64,000 nucleotides of DNA. Origin: Corythucha ciliata (lineage: Eukaryota; Arthropoda; Insecta; Hemiptera; Tingidae). Below are positions 30,717 through 40,460 of this stretch, in pieces. Numbering within the stretch: position 1 is the stretch's first letter; every line of letters starts with the position of its first letter. The DNA is taken from contig CM075940.1 in assembly GCA_038030265.1 (NCBI GenBank), positions 1,240,001 to 1,304,000 on the forward strand, given 5' to 3'. The position numbers were made by a program, and so were the translations under genes. The notes beneath the pieces were generated by a model. The model did not search any database. It had not been told where the DNA came from and worked only from the letters and a program-made list of their open reading frames with translations.

Positions 30717-31501
30717 TAGTGCATAATTCGATCTTGTTGTTGAACCTTTGACCGAACTTTTGTTTTTATTTCGAAAAAAACAGTTTTTTCTTCATGATTT
30801 GTTTTTTTGCATATACCGCACTGCTTATTTACACTTTTTACATTTTTTTCGAAAGGTACTGTACAGTCTTTCACAAAATGATTACCTTTGCATCGGAAGA
30901 ATTTTACACTGGTCTTAAAAGCTACACTTGTTTCTCTTACAGTGTCTTCCTGAAAACGTTTTTCTTCGCGAGTAAGACGAGAAATCAAATTATTTACCGT
31001 TTTTTCTCTTCTCGATGCCGATTCCCGAACACTATAGAAATGTTTATATTTGCTGGGCAAGATTGTTTTGATTCGCGTAATCAACATTTCGTCGTCAATT
31101 TCGTGGGTATCCCCGGAGTTTATTTCTACAACTAAATTTTGTAGTTTACTTATGTTTAACGCCAGGCTTTGAGAGGAATTGTATTGAAACAGATAGAACT
31201 GGTCCAACTTTGAACATTTTTTATCAGCGGTGTCACATTCGTACAGGGATACAAGAATAGCGAACATTTCTGGGGACGTAGAGCAGCTCATTAAGTGAAC
31301 CTTGTTCTTTTTGTCGATGGTCTGAATTATTATTTTTTGAGCACGAGCATCACTATTCAACCAAGAAGTTTTTGCTGCTTCATTAGCTTCCACTTTTGCT
31401 AACGTTTCAGCCCCCGTGACAACGCTATAGAGAGAAGCCGCTTTTAAATATACATTGAAAATTCCACATTGAAAAATTGTCTTCCCCCCTGAGAAGTTCA
31501 A
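30717..31501 (-). pseudogene. copia gag with degraded zinc knuckle
   Basis: A UBN2-type gag region (TSWLNSDARAQKIIIQTI onward) is followed by a partial zinc knuckle, FFRCKGNHFVKDC, whose first cysteine is phenylalanine. Gag packages element RNA into virus-like particles. The start near the MNFSGGK codon at 31501 is plausible. The frame ends before the protease. Confidence 0.75.
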
Positions 31502-31774
31502 TGTTTGTTAAATCATCCGCAGATTTATTATCGCTACTAACGACCATCATTTTAGGTGTTTTATTTCTGTTAGTTATTATTTAGGAAATGGAACGAACTC
31601 ACCAGATTTCCCGGTTACGACAACGCACACACGACTTTTTAGAGTTTTTACTTTTTAGTGCATTTCATTCTGAAAATGCACTATTGGTCTCGTCGTGAAG
31701 GTGGCAAACATGGGTCATGTCATGTTTTTTTCACGTTTCAGAACCTCTAGAACACGAATTCAGTGGTCTCCAGG

Positions 31775-31817
<43 letters not shown>

Positions 31818-31821
<4 letters not shown>

Positions 31822-32205
31822 GTGGAGGAGTCATCGCCGGCAGCGGCATATTCGTGGTCGGCCATAGGGACGAGGAACACTACCCCCTCTTCACACAAAA
31901 CAAACAACACGTGGTCCTATTTGATATTCCGCTCACTTCGGGCTAACTGATACTGAGCATCGCGTACTCTTCCTTTGAACTTCGAGCTTGTTCCCTCTCT
32001 CTCACTTGTAGAGCGTCTGACCACCCCTCCAAGGGCAGCTTGCTCTCTCTAGTCTAGGCAGTGGCGCTACCTCAGTTTCCAACAATCAACCACATGTGAA
32101 GAGGGGGTTGCGCCCAAAGACGACACAATGATGTGTTTGCCCCAAATGGCATTACCGCCGAACTGTCATTCCACAATTGAATGTTACTTCATCTTACCCA
32201 CGACA
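31818..32205 (-). repeat. gypsy 3' LTR
   Basis: A 388-base LTR with TG/CA ends on either strand (TGTCGTGG / CCACGACA). It contains the start of the gag frame, here without the rest of the element. Confidence 0.9.
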
Positions 32206-32290
32206 CGGCCATTCTGACAACGGTTCCGTCCCTGGAACCTGGAATGGGTGACCATAGATCGATAGATCGCAGAGTAACAAATTCGAGCCG

Positions 32291-32321
<31 letters not shown>

Positions 32322-32379
32322 CAAGTTGCTAGCGCCAGAGCCAAGGCGCAGTTCATGCGCACGGCATGCAGCCATGAAA

Positions 32380-32960
32380 ACGATTTGTAGCAACTACCAA
32401 ATCAAATAAACGCAGTTCGACTTCCTCGAAGTACAGACCACAAACTCAGAAGGGGACGCACCATGGCTTTTACCAACCTGACGTGCAGAGTGACTACCAA
32501 ATCGACGCAAGTCTACTTCCACAAAGTACAAACCTCAAACTCACACGGGAATGGAAAAGGGACATGGGAAGGGTGGTTGGTGTCCGTGGCCAGGAAACAC
32601 ACCGTGTCTTCGTCAGCATGATTTGCAGCAACTGCCAAATCAACTCAGGTCGACTTCTGCAAAGTAAGACCTCAAACTCACAAGAGGATGGTAAAGGGTA
32701 AGTTATGGGGGGGGGGGTGATCCATGGCTACGAAACACACCGTGTCATTCGTCAGCCTGATTTGCAGCAACTGCCAAATCAACTCAGGTCTACTTCTGCA
32801 AAGTACAGACCGCAACTCACAAGAGGATGGGAAAGGGTAAGTTGAGGGGGGGTTGGGATCCATGGCTACGAAACACACCGTGTCATTCGTCAGCCTGATT
32901 TGCAGCAACTGCCAAATCAACTCAAGTCTACTTCGGCAAAGTACAGACCACAAAACAACT
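32380..32960 (+). repeat. Tandem repeats of about 130–140 bases in the gypsy 3' region
   Basis: About five units share GCAACTGCCAAATCAACTCA and GCAAAGTACAGACC, with starts near 32385, 32490, 32627, 32765 and 32903. The unit nearest pol overlaps the last codons of the gag-pol frame. An uninterrupted T run (32293–32321, A-rich on the coding strand) lies between the array and the 3' LTR. Confidence 0.75.
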
Positions 32961-35900
32961 CGGGGAGGTAGGCAGGTAGATTGAAATCAAGTTCATGGGT
33001 CGCGAAACCCGCCCAAACATAAGTTCCATAGGAGATACTTTAGTTACTCGATGAGGTGACGTGTTAAGAGCCAGCTGAATTTCGCCCACACACGACTGCC
33101 AAGTCTTACCTTCATCGGTTTCAGCCACGGTGAGCATGTTTCTCAGAGTACTCATGACCCGTTCGACTTGTCCATTAGCCCGTGAGCCACCGGTCGCAAT
33201 AAAATGTAAATCGATTTGTTTACTGACACAAAAGTTTTGAAAGTCTTTGGAAGTATAACATCTCCCCTGATCACAAATGATACGTGTAGGAGGTCCAAAT
33301 AAATGAATTGCTTCGAGGAGCGCTTTCAAGGCGTTTGCTGAATCGATGTTTCGCGCGTGTTTTAACAAACAGTACTTCGAAAAACTGTCAATAGTAACAA
33401 ATAAGTATTCTTTACTGTCGCGCTTACCACTTAATTTACCGGTAACGTCTAAATGAATGGTATGCCATGGTGCAGGGGGCTTAGGAATAGGATGTAGCTG
33501 GATAGGACGCGGACCGGTATCCGCTTTGGCAGTTTTACAAATCAAGCAGTTTTCGACAAACTTCCGAACAAATTTCGACATATTTTCGAACCAATAATGT
33601 TGATAAAGAGTTTCCAATGTTTTGTCATATCCTAGGTGAAAAAGTGAGTTGTGGACATTATTAACCACGGACCATTTCAAAGAATGGGGAACGATCGGGA
33701 GGCAACGGCTATGATTATTTCGCTGGACGTTACGGTATAATATGCCAGAACGAATCTCGTAAGTATTTCTGATGGCTTCATCAACTTCCTCCGATTGTAA
33801 TTTACTGCGTATCTCACAAATGAAAGGATCTGACTGCTGAGCTGTGAGGAGCCAATCCGGTGAAACAGTGGTTAAATTGATCCTTTTTTCAGTCGCCTCG
33901 TTAGAAGTGAAAGGGCGACTGTTACGTAGTTTGCCGTGGGGGCGAAACTTCGCGGGAATTGAAGGATTATGCGTAGCATCCACTAAAAGTTCTGGGGTAG
34001 TCGAACAGACAGAGAGTTCGGTCGAGGCAGAAGGACGGTGATGAATTAAACCCGAGCGCTCCAGGGATAGAGTATGGTCAAAGGGATTGTCAGTGGCATT
34101 GACAGTTGCCTCCGAAACATTGCGGCTCAAAAAGTCAACATGCTGCATCCTACAGCTTTTTCTGTATTCTATTTTGAAGTCGTAGCTTTGTAAGAAAGCC
34201 CACCAACGTTGGATTCGGGGAATTAATTCTTTTTTTGTTTGGGTAGCACTTAAAGACGAACAGTCGGTTACAACCGTAAACGGGTAACACTGCAGGTAGT
34301 TATTGAAGTGTTTAATAGCATAAACCACGGCCAAGGTTTCCAATTCATATGAATGATACCGCGACTCAGCTGGAGAAGTTTGCTTACTGAAATAAGCGAC
34401 AACACGTGGTTTTTTGTCAATAATATTGATTAAGATGGCGCCGAATCCAATCGTACTGGCATCGGTGTGCAGTTCAATGGGAAATTTAGGATTAAATATG
34501 ACAAGAACTGGGGAACGTGTAAGGGAAGAAATAAGCTCCTGCCGAATTTGTTCATGATAGTCGCTCCATGTGGACAATCGACCGGTTTTATCGGGTTGAC
34601 GAGTAAGCCGAAACAACGGGCTGGCCATGACAGAGAAATTTTTGATGAACTGTCGGAAATAGGAGGCCAAGCCAAGGAAAGATTGCAATTGACGGACTGT
34701 CGATGGATGTGGTAATTTGATTAGGGCATCGATTTTACTGGAATTGGGACGAATTTCACCATTTTCAACTTCATAACCGAGGTATTTGATTTTGGTTACT
34801 ATAAAAGAGCATTTGGCCAAGTTTATGGAAAATCCTGCATCGAATAAAACGTGAAGAACACGATCAAGGCGCTCGAGTGCATCGTCCAGGGTGGATGCGA
34901 TACAAAGTAGGTCGTCCATATAGCACACAACATATGTGTGCGCTAACTCACCCAAAGCATTCATCACAGCTCTTTGGTAAATACTTGGGCCATTTCGGAT
35001 CCCAAAAGGCATGGACAAAAATTCCCACTGCCCATCCGGGGTGACAAAAGCTGTTTTAGGAATGGAGTCCGATTCTACTGGTATTTGGTGAAAACCGCTA
35101 GCCATATCGATAGAAGAGAAAAAATTCGCACCACTTAGCCGAGCAATTTGGTCTGATATCAAGGGTAGCGGAAATCTATCAGGGATCGTGTTGGAATTCA
35201 GTAATCTGAAATCCACGGCCATTCGCAGGTCGCCTGTTTTTTTCGGAACGAGTAGGATTGGGCTTGCGAAAGGAGAGGAACTCGGACGAATTACGTTTGC
35301 TTTCTCTAATTCTTTGATTCGTTCTCGCACAACCTCACGCAGCTGCGGACTCAATTTATACGGGCGTCTGTGAACGATTTTATCGGGGTCAATGAGTTTT
35401 ATGGCACACTCGCCCGTGATAACTCGCCTTGTAGGAATACCAGTAATAAAAATGTCTTTGTATTTTCTCAATAAGAGCTCCAACTCACCGCGTCGTTCGA
35501 TTGGAATTCCTGTTTTAATTTGTAGAAATGGGTCGCAATCGTTCCCAGTTGGCACTGTCAGGGTAGATAATTCTTCTTGTGGGGATTCCGTTTGAGGGGA
35601 AAAATCTATTTCTTCATCAAAGAGTTTAGTTTGAAAACTTCCGAGCGAAGACTGAAGGTCAGGGGTCTCATTTGACTTATCATTCACTTTCTGGAACGGA
35701 AGGTCTTCGGAAGGTGTCGCAGGTACAAGGTCCCCCCTGCACTTTCCCCGTAAAGGGTTGGAACTAAAGCATTTGTTTATTTGTTGAAACCTGTCTCCTT
35801 GGTTCAAGGTTGTGGCGTGCAATGCCAGCGGATCCACTCTGCTCAAGACACACTCGTTGCTATTAACCACCATGAAAATATCCGAATTTAAAATCTCGCA

Positions 35901-37037
35901 ACCGATAATAATTTTATGAGAAAGGAAGGAGTCCTCAACAACATGAAACAAAACGTTTAAAATAATCCCGTTAATTTTTATCATCGACTTAATTTGTAGG
36001 TTACAAGTAACGACGGCAAACCCCAAGCCATGTAAATTGACGGAGTGGAACACTTTATCACCACTGAATTTTTTCAATAAGCTGGTAACAAGAAGAGAGC
36101 ACTCGGACCCAGAATCAAAGTAAAAAGGAAATGACTCACCATTATGTTCCAACGATCCAATAAGCTTTTTCGAACAAAGGCTAACTGTTTTTTCGGTATA
36201 ACGCGTTTTGCCCTTTGATGGGCACCTTGTGGATATGTGGCCCTTCATCCCGCAAGCGTAACAGGTGATGTCGGATGTGGTCGCGGGTCGTCGTCCCCTC
36301 GGCGGACTCACAGGTCGAAAGTCAAGGCTGGAGCTGAAGCTGGGGGTGGAGCTACCCGATCCGGAATGAGTGAAATGCGTCTGTGGCGTTCTTCTTTTAC
36401 TGGGAGGCGTGCTTTCCACGACGTCTCCGAGTCGTTTTGCCGAGATAGCCTGCATTTCTTTTATCAATTGATCACGAGGTTTTATGTCGGAGGTAAAAAC
36501 AAGTTTTTTAGCTTTTGGGCTGACCGTGGCTACTTGCGCCAATGCGAGGGAAACCGCAATTTCTTCCAAGCTGGTGTCACGCAGATTAGCCATGAAACGG
36601 CTGACTTGTTGGGAAACGAATGTAGTAAATCTCTCGTTGCTTTTTGGTTTCTCTTCGAAAGCGCTAAGAAACAGGGCAACGGGCGTCGACTGGGCACAAA
36701 ACTGCGCCTTGAATGACGACTGGAACTCGTCCCATGTCAGATCCTCGTGGATACATCTCGAAAACCATTCTGCCGCTTCGCCCGTAAGAGCCTTAGTCAA
36801 TGCGGAGATTAATCTTCGACCCTCCCGCACAGTCAAGAGGCATTCGCATGCTTTAAGCCAAGAGGAGGGGTCGGCATTGTACTTCGCCGGATCGAACGCG
36901 GGCAAGGGACTCACCTCATTATCAGTAATGCGGCTCATTAGCAACCTGTTTTGTTCCATAAGTAGGCGTATGACAGAACCCACTTCTGATGTCGTGGAGG
37001 AGTCATCGCCGGCAGCGGCATATTCGTGGTCGGCCAT
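32928..37037 (-). CDS. gypsy gag-pol polyprotein, intact (1369 aa)
   Basis: The first ATG of the frame is at 37037 (MADHEYAAAGDDSS), inside the 5' LTR. Order of domains: gag to about residue 250; zinc knuckle CYACGMKGHISTRC at about 259–272; aspartic protease FYFDSGSECS near 308; reverse transcriptase about 575–760 with VDFRLLN and YMDDLL; RNase H starting near ELHTDAS at about 855; integrase with an HHCC zinc site (HNSLFHLGY to CLICKTAK) near 1130–1165 and acids in HLDVTG, ICDQGR and QVERVMSTL. It provides all functions for copying RNA to DNA and integrating. No stop or shift interrupts it. Gag and pol share one frame, so no frameshift is needed. Confidence 0.93.
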   Translation of the reverse strand: MADHEYAAAGDDSSTTSEVGSVIRLLMEQNRLLMSRITDNEVSPLPAFDPAKYNADPSSWLKACECLLTVREGRRLISALTKALTGEAAEWFSRCIHEDLTWDEFQSSFKAQFCAQSTPVALFLSAFEEKPKSNERFTTFVSQQVSRFMANLRDTSLEEIAVSLALAQVATVSPKAKKLVFTSDIKPRDQLIKEMQAISAKRLGDVVESTPPSKRRTPQTHFTHSGSGSSTPSFSSSLDFRPVSPPRGRRPATTSDITCYACGMKGHISTRCPSKGKTRYTEKTVSLCSKKLIGSLEHNGESFPFYFDSGSECSLLVTSLLKKFSGDKVFHSVNLHGLGFAVVTCNLQIKSMIKINGIILNVLFHVVEDSFLSHKIIIGCEILNSDIFMVVNSNECVLSRVDPLALHATTLNQGDRFQQINKCFSSNPLRGKCRGDLVPATPSEDLPFQKVNDKSNETPDLQSSLGSFQTKLFDEEIDFSPQTESPQEELSTLTVPTGNDCDPFLQIKTGIPIERRGELELLLRKYKDIFITGIPTRRVITGECAIKLIDPDKIVHRRPYKLSPQLREVVRERIKELEKANVIRPSSSPFASPILLVPKKTGDLRMAVDFRLLNSNTIPDRFPLPLISDQIARLSGANFFSSIDMASGFHQIPVESDSIPKTAFVTPDGQWEFLSMPFGIRNGPSIYQRAVMNALGELAHTYVVCYMDDLLCIASTLDDALERLDRVLHVLFDAGFSINLAKCSFIVTKIKYLGYEVENGEIRPNSSKIDALIKLPHPSTVRQLQSFLGLASYFRQFIKNFSVMASPLFRLTRQPDKTGRLSTWSDYHEQIRQELISSLTRSPVLVIFNPKFPIELHTDASTIGFGAILINIIDKKPRVVAYFSKQTSPAESRYHSYELETLAVVYAIKHFNNYLQCYPFTVVTDCSSLSATQTKKELIPRIQRWWAFLQSYDFKIEYRKSCRMQHVDFLSRNVSEATVNATDNPFDHTLSLERSGLIHHRPSASTELSVCSTTPELLVDATHNPSIPAKFRPHGKLRNSRPFTSNEATEKRINLTTVSPDWLLTAQQSDPFICEIRSKLQSEEVDEAIRNTYEIRSGILYRNVQRNNHSRCLPIVPHSLKWSVVNNVHNSLFHLGYDKTLETLYQHYWFENMSKFVRKFVENCLICKTAKADTGPRPIQLHPIPKPPAPWHTIHLDVTGKLSGKRDSKEYLFVTIDSFSKYCLLKHARNIDSANALKALLEAIHLFGPPTRIICDQGRCYTSKDFQNFCVSKQIDLHFIATGGSRANGQVERVMSTLRNMLTVAETDEGKTWQSCVGEIQLALNTSPHRVTKVSPMELMFGRVSRPMNLISIYLPTSPSCFVVCTLPK
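36976..36989 (-). other. gypsy primer-binding site within the coding frame
   Basis: Directly after the 5' LTR the minus strand reads TCAGAAGTGGGTTC. TCAGAAGTGGG matches the complement of a tRNA-Leu 3' end (without the terminal CCA complement). These bases also encode residues S–E–V–G–S of gag. The assignment to Leu is from memory of such primer sites. Confidence 0.5.
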
Positions 37038-37377
37038 AGGGGCGAGGAACACTACCCCCTCTTCACACAAAACAAACAACACGTGGTCCTATTTGATATT
37101 CCGCTCACTTCGGGCTAACTGATACTGAGCATCGCGTACTCTTCCTTTGAACTTCGAGCTTGTTCCCTCTCTCTCACTTGTAGAGCGTCTGACCACCCCT
37201 CCAAGGGCAGCTTGCTCTCTCTAGTCTAGGCAGTGGCGCTACCTCAGTTTCCAACAATCAACCACATGTGAAGAGGGGGTTGCGCCCAAAGACGACACAA
37301 TGATGTGTTTGCCCCAAATGGCATTACCGCCGAACTGTCATTCCACAATTGAATGTTACTTCATCTTACCCACGACA
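36990..37377 (-). repeat. gypsy 5' LTR containing the gag start codon
   Basis: On the minus strand this is the upstream LTR. The gag ATG at 37037 lies 48 bases before its end, so the first 16 codons of gag are LTR-encoded. The LTR sequence looks the same as the one at 31818. Confidence 0.9.
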
Positions 37378-38390
37378 TATATATGTACTATATAGGTTTA
37401 TTTATAATATTATGGCCGTTTTCTTGTTAGCACGATAACTCTCGAAGAAATCAATTTACCGGAACGCGCTTTGGCACAAAAATCAGTAGTCATATGACCC
37501 CGGTCGGTATTGCATTTGGGCCAAATCGGTCGAGGTGGTGGGGGGGAAAATAGGGGTTGAAATGGTCAAAAAATCACTATAATCACCAGTTGATTCTAGA
37601 AGCATCATATTCGGTACGTATACTCCATGTTGAAGTAGCCTTTGATTCCCATTTTAATTTTTTGAAAAAGTCGAAAGGGAGGGGGTGTTGCCCCCGGGGT
37701 GGAAGTAAGTGTGTGGTCTTGTTAGCACGATAACTCTCGAAGAAATCAATTTAGCGGAACGCGCTTTGGCACAAAAATCTGTAGTCATATGACCCTGGTC
37801 GGTATTGCATTTGGGCCAAATCGGTCGAGGTGGAGGGGGGGGGGAATAGGGGTTGGAAAGGTCAAAAAATCACTATAAATCACCAGTTGATTCTAGACGC
37901 ATCATATTCGGTACGTATACTCCATGTTAGAGTAGCCTTTGATTCCCATTTTAATTTTTCGAAAAAGTCGAGGTGGTGGGGGTGGCCATTCCGGTGTGGA
38001 AGTGTAAAAATAGCGTTGAACTTCACTAATGTGACGAAAGCTCTGGGTTCCATTGAGATTTATTGAAAACTTTGATGGGGGGGGGGGATGAAATTTCAAA
38101 AAAATCGCTTAAATTCACACGTTTAGGTATTATAAAATGCGGCACAAAAATTTAATATAACAAAGCCCTTGGAAAACTACCGAAACTTTTCGACATTTTT
38201 GAAGAGAGGGTGGTGAAAATAGAGGAAGAAGTTCGGCTTAATAAAACAAATAATGGTATCAAAATTATTACTTCTGGGACGGCTTAGGGTATCCGTATAC
38301 ATAATGAAATGCACTCTTTCCGACCGCCAGCTGCCGGAGCGAAATTTATTTTATTTTATTTTATTTTGCGCGAAATAGTTCATTCACTTC

Positions 38391-38405
38391 CTGGGCTCCA
38401 TAACC
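38391..38405 (-). other. copia primer-binding site, half-tRNA type
   Basis: Plus strand CTGGGCTCCATAACC abuts the 5' LTR at 38406. It closely resembles the CTGGGCCCATAACC anticodon-arm region of eukaryotic initiator tRNA-Met. Drosophila copia is known to prime with the 5' half of initiator tRNA-Met, and this element appears to do the same. Confidence 0.6.
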
Positions 38406-38644
38406 TGTTGAATTAAGCAGACAAGTGAAGACAAACTATAAACGCAAAAGAACTTGATTTTATTATTATTAATCACACCAGCGGGTAGACGTTCAGATAC
38501 ACGAATAAGGAAAGGGAAAGGAAAAAAATCTTAGTTCAGATGGGATTATCCGGCATGGCGCATGTCATCAGAGAGTTGGTGGTGGGGAGTTTTTATTACA
38601 CATTTTTCATGTATGGAAATGCCGAATAATTACTTGTTTTAACA
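38406..38644 (-). repeat. copia 5' LTR
   Basis: A 239-base LTR matching 27301–27542, followed by TTCCC (38645–38649), the target duplication. The insertion point lies inside the PIF1-like helicase pseudogene. Confidence 0.9.
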
Positions 38645-39105
38645 TTCCCTATCACTTGTCTGAGTATTGTATCAATTCTACTAAAAGTTCGGGCTCCCAC
38701 CATGGAGATCTTGTCTATTATTGGTAGTTTTAGATCTACTAGCCTAGCTCGTACGCTGTTGGCTATGTCATGGCTAAGCTGAGGCATAAGTCCTCCAAAC
38801 TGCGTGATTGGCAAGCTGAAAGCCGCATGAATTGTCAAGCCGTTAATCAAAAACGCTGGTTTTCCATATGAAGCAGTCAGTAGAACTTTCACCGTGTCTG
38901 TTTTCACTCAGGCTCTTTGCTCTATAATTTTTGTAACGAGTTGATAGAGTACTCGTATGAAGACATTTTTTCCTACTCCAGCAGCACCAGAAATGAATAG
39001 ACGAAGTGGCTCAGAATCTTCTGACTTCATCTTTTTGAGAACGTGCATAATTATTTCGCTTTGCTCTTCATTGAGACGTCTTGAATCTTCAACTAATTGC
39101 TACCG
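38645..39105 (-). pseudogene. PIF1-like helicase, N-terminal half
   Basis: The minus strand encodes RLFISGAAGVGKNVFIRVL (Walker A, with N in place of the usual S/T after K), then VLLTASYGKPAFLINGLTIH, and LPIIDKISMVGARTFSRID, where the Walker B DE reads DK. Changes at both nucleotide-binding motifs, and a stop near 38910 between them, show decay. Such helicases are common in insect genomes and are usually Helitron-derived. The C-terminal half lies at 26740–27300 beyond the copia element. Confidence 0.7.
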
Positions 39106-39360
39106 TAGTAGCTATAAACTATTTTTCAACAAGATACAACATAAGCCATCTATCGGGTTACAGTGAAAGCCTTATAGTGTCACACAACACAACCGCGCGG
39201 GAGAAAAACTCATGACGTACTAAAAGCTACCCTTAGCGCACTCTGCATTGAAAAAACCGTAGTAAATCAACTTTTATTTCTCTATTAATAACTTTGTCAT
39301 GTACTTTGTTAATATGTAAACCCACCGGGTTAAAAATGTTGGTAACGTATATTTCTCATT

Positions 39361-39531
39361 TTATAAAGAAAAATTACCCCTGTAGATAACATCAAAAGAC
39401 ATTGAAATAACAGGTAATCCAGAGGGGCTACTCCCCCATTCGAACCAACGATGCGTTAAAGATCCGGTAAAACCTTGCAAAGTTAATTTAATCCCACGTC
39501 CCACAGGTACAACTTTATCAGATCCATTCAT
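39361..39531 (-). CDS. Short unrecognised ORF
   Basis: A 56-codon minus frame beginning MNGSDKVVPVGRG and containing HRWFEWGSSPSGLPVISM. The dense aromatic and glycine content looks protein-like, perhaps a virus-like coat fragment, but I cannot assign it. It lies just left of the TAGGGATCGG transposon. Confidence 0.2.
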   Translation of the reverse strand: MNGSDKVVPVGRGIKLTLQGFTGSLTHRWFEWGSSPSGLPVISMSFDVIYRGNFSL

Positions 39532-39591
39532 TTTATATACTTAATATCTGAAAGTAAATAAACTTCTGAAACCATTTTGAGTAGGGATCGG

Positions 39592-40410
39592 ATTTTTATG
39601 CTCTAAAAAACTGCTAAATATGCCCAATAAAGTGTCCTTATAATTGAGGAAATATGCGCTTAAATATGCACCAACAAAATCAAATTAGGGGAATTTTTTA
39701 CTCTTTCTTACGTTGATTTTGAATGTTTAGGGGGTTGGAAATTATGGCACAATACAGAATCGTAAGTGAAACATTAAAACAAAACTTAAACTCCGACAAA
39801 TACAAACAGAAAAGGCCAGTTATTCAAAGTAACAGTCCGTTTGAAGCTCCCTGGCGAATGCGTTCACTTTACTTGCTAAAGTGATTCGTTCTTTCAGCAT
39901 TATCGTGTTACCAAAACGAACTAAGAAGTAATACATTGTATGAAAAGCAGAAAAAAAAAAAAACAACTAGAAATTACATTGAATTGAAAGGCGCTTCAAA
40001 CAGTTGGCAAGATGCGCGCAATCCTTGTCCCTTATCAAACGAAAAAAGAGGAGCGTAACTTTGTCTTGCACTATTTTCACTGGGCCGCTCGCTGAACCTA
40101 CAATAAGTGATTTCTCGCTGAAGCATGCAGTTTTCATCGGGAGTCGCGTTTGGCTGTTATTTCAACTCTCCCCCACGCCGCACTTTTCAACGTCCACTAA
40201 TTTTGTTGTTCTAGAATATTTGTGTGCGTCAATAATAAAAAATGAACGCGTTGGGCGTTTATGCACTGTTTGGTTAGATCAGGAATATTTTATTTTCTTT
40301 AAAATAAGTAATTTTATGCTTTTAACCCTAAATTATGCGTTTTCATGCTGCTATCCCCCAAATATGCAATTTTATGCAAAAAAAATCTTCGCAATGAAAA
40401 TCCGATCCCT
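39592..40410. mobile_element. 819-base non-autonomous DNA transposon
   Basis: Ends TAGGGATCGGATTTTTAT and ATGAAAATCCGATCCCTA are inverted copies of each other; subterminal AT-rich segments containing ATGC motifs also pair. The flanks (ATTTTGAG left, ATGATGAG right) may be a decayed 8-base duplication, as in hAT elements. The interior shows no transposase motif. Confidence 0.65.
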
Positions 40411-40460
40411 AATGATGAGTATTTCTCGGTAAATTGAGTCTCCCCTTTTCTCTTCCTATC

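Larger units (their letters stand above)
31818..37377 (-). mobile_element. Complete Ty3/gypsy LTR retrotransposon
   Basis: LTRs of 388 bases at 31818–32205 and 36990–37377 look nearly identical (TGTCGTGG ... CCACGACA). A single gag-pol frame fills most of the interior on the minus strand. It is inserted in a TA repeat of repeat X, so the duplication (about TATA) cannot be read exactly. Near-identical LTRs and an open frame point to a recent insertion. Confidence 0.92.
31657..38347 (+). mobile_element. Repeat X, copy 1 (split by the gypsy element)
   Basis: Parts 31657–31817 and 37378–38347 match the reverse complement of copy 2 (56838–63215). One end is a small hairpin, GTGCATTTCATTCTG–AAAATGCAC. 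Near the other end is AATGAAATGCACT, an inverted match to the first, followed by CTTTCCGACCGCCAGCTGCC. Inside are TA repeats and two tandem units of about 295 bases (37423 and 37718) sharing CTTGTTAGCACGATAACTCT. It has no coding capacity. It was inserted into the leader of the copia element. The structure recalls HINE/DINE-1 (Helentron-derived) elements, but that is an inference. Confidence 0.6.
27301..38644 (-). mobile_element. Ty1/copia LTR retrotransposon, itself split by nested insertions
   Basis: LTRs at 27301–27542 (3', since the element is on the minus strand) and 38406–38644 (5') begin TG and end CA and are about 96% alike by eye. TTCCC is duplicated at 27296–27300 and 38645–38649. 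A polypurine tract (plus-strand CCCTCCCTT, 27543–27551) borders the 3' LTR, and a primer site borders the 5' LTR. The internal region is 27543–31656 plus 38348–38405; the rest is later insertion. The uninterrupted element would have been about 4.65 kb, normal for copia. Its coding region is decayed. Confidence 0.9.

Noticed and set aside
31717..31950. 77- and 83-codon plus frames with a YIYIYI run
   Set aside because: Translation of the TA microsatellite in repeat X and of the gypsy LTR.
32181..32393. Overlapping 69-codon frames on both strands with a run of F or K
   Set aside because: Created by the long T/A tract between the gypsy tandem repeats and the 3' LTR.
36237..37122. 159- and 212-codon plus-strand frames
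   Set aside because: Antisense shadows of the gypsy gag-pol frame; no independent motif or start signal.
39361..39531. Viral coat protein assignment for the short minus ORF
   Set aside because: The sequence only vaguely resembles coat-like strands; kept as an unassigned ORF.
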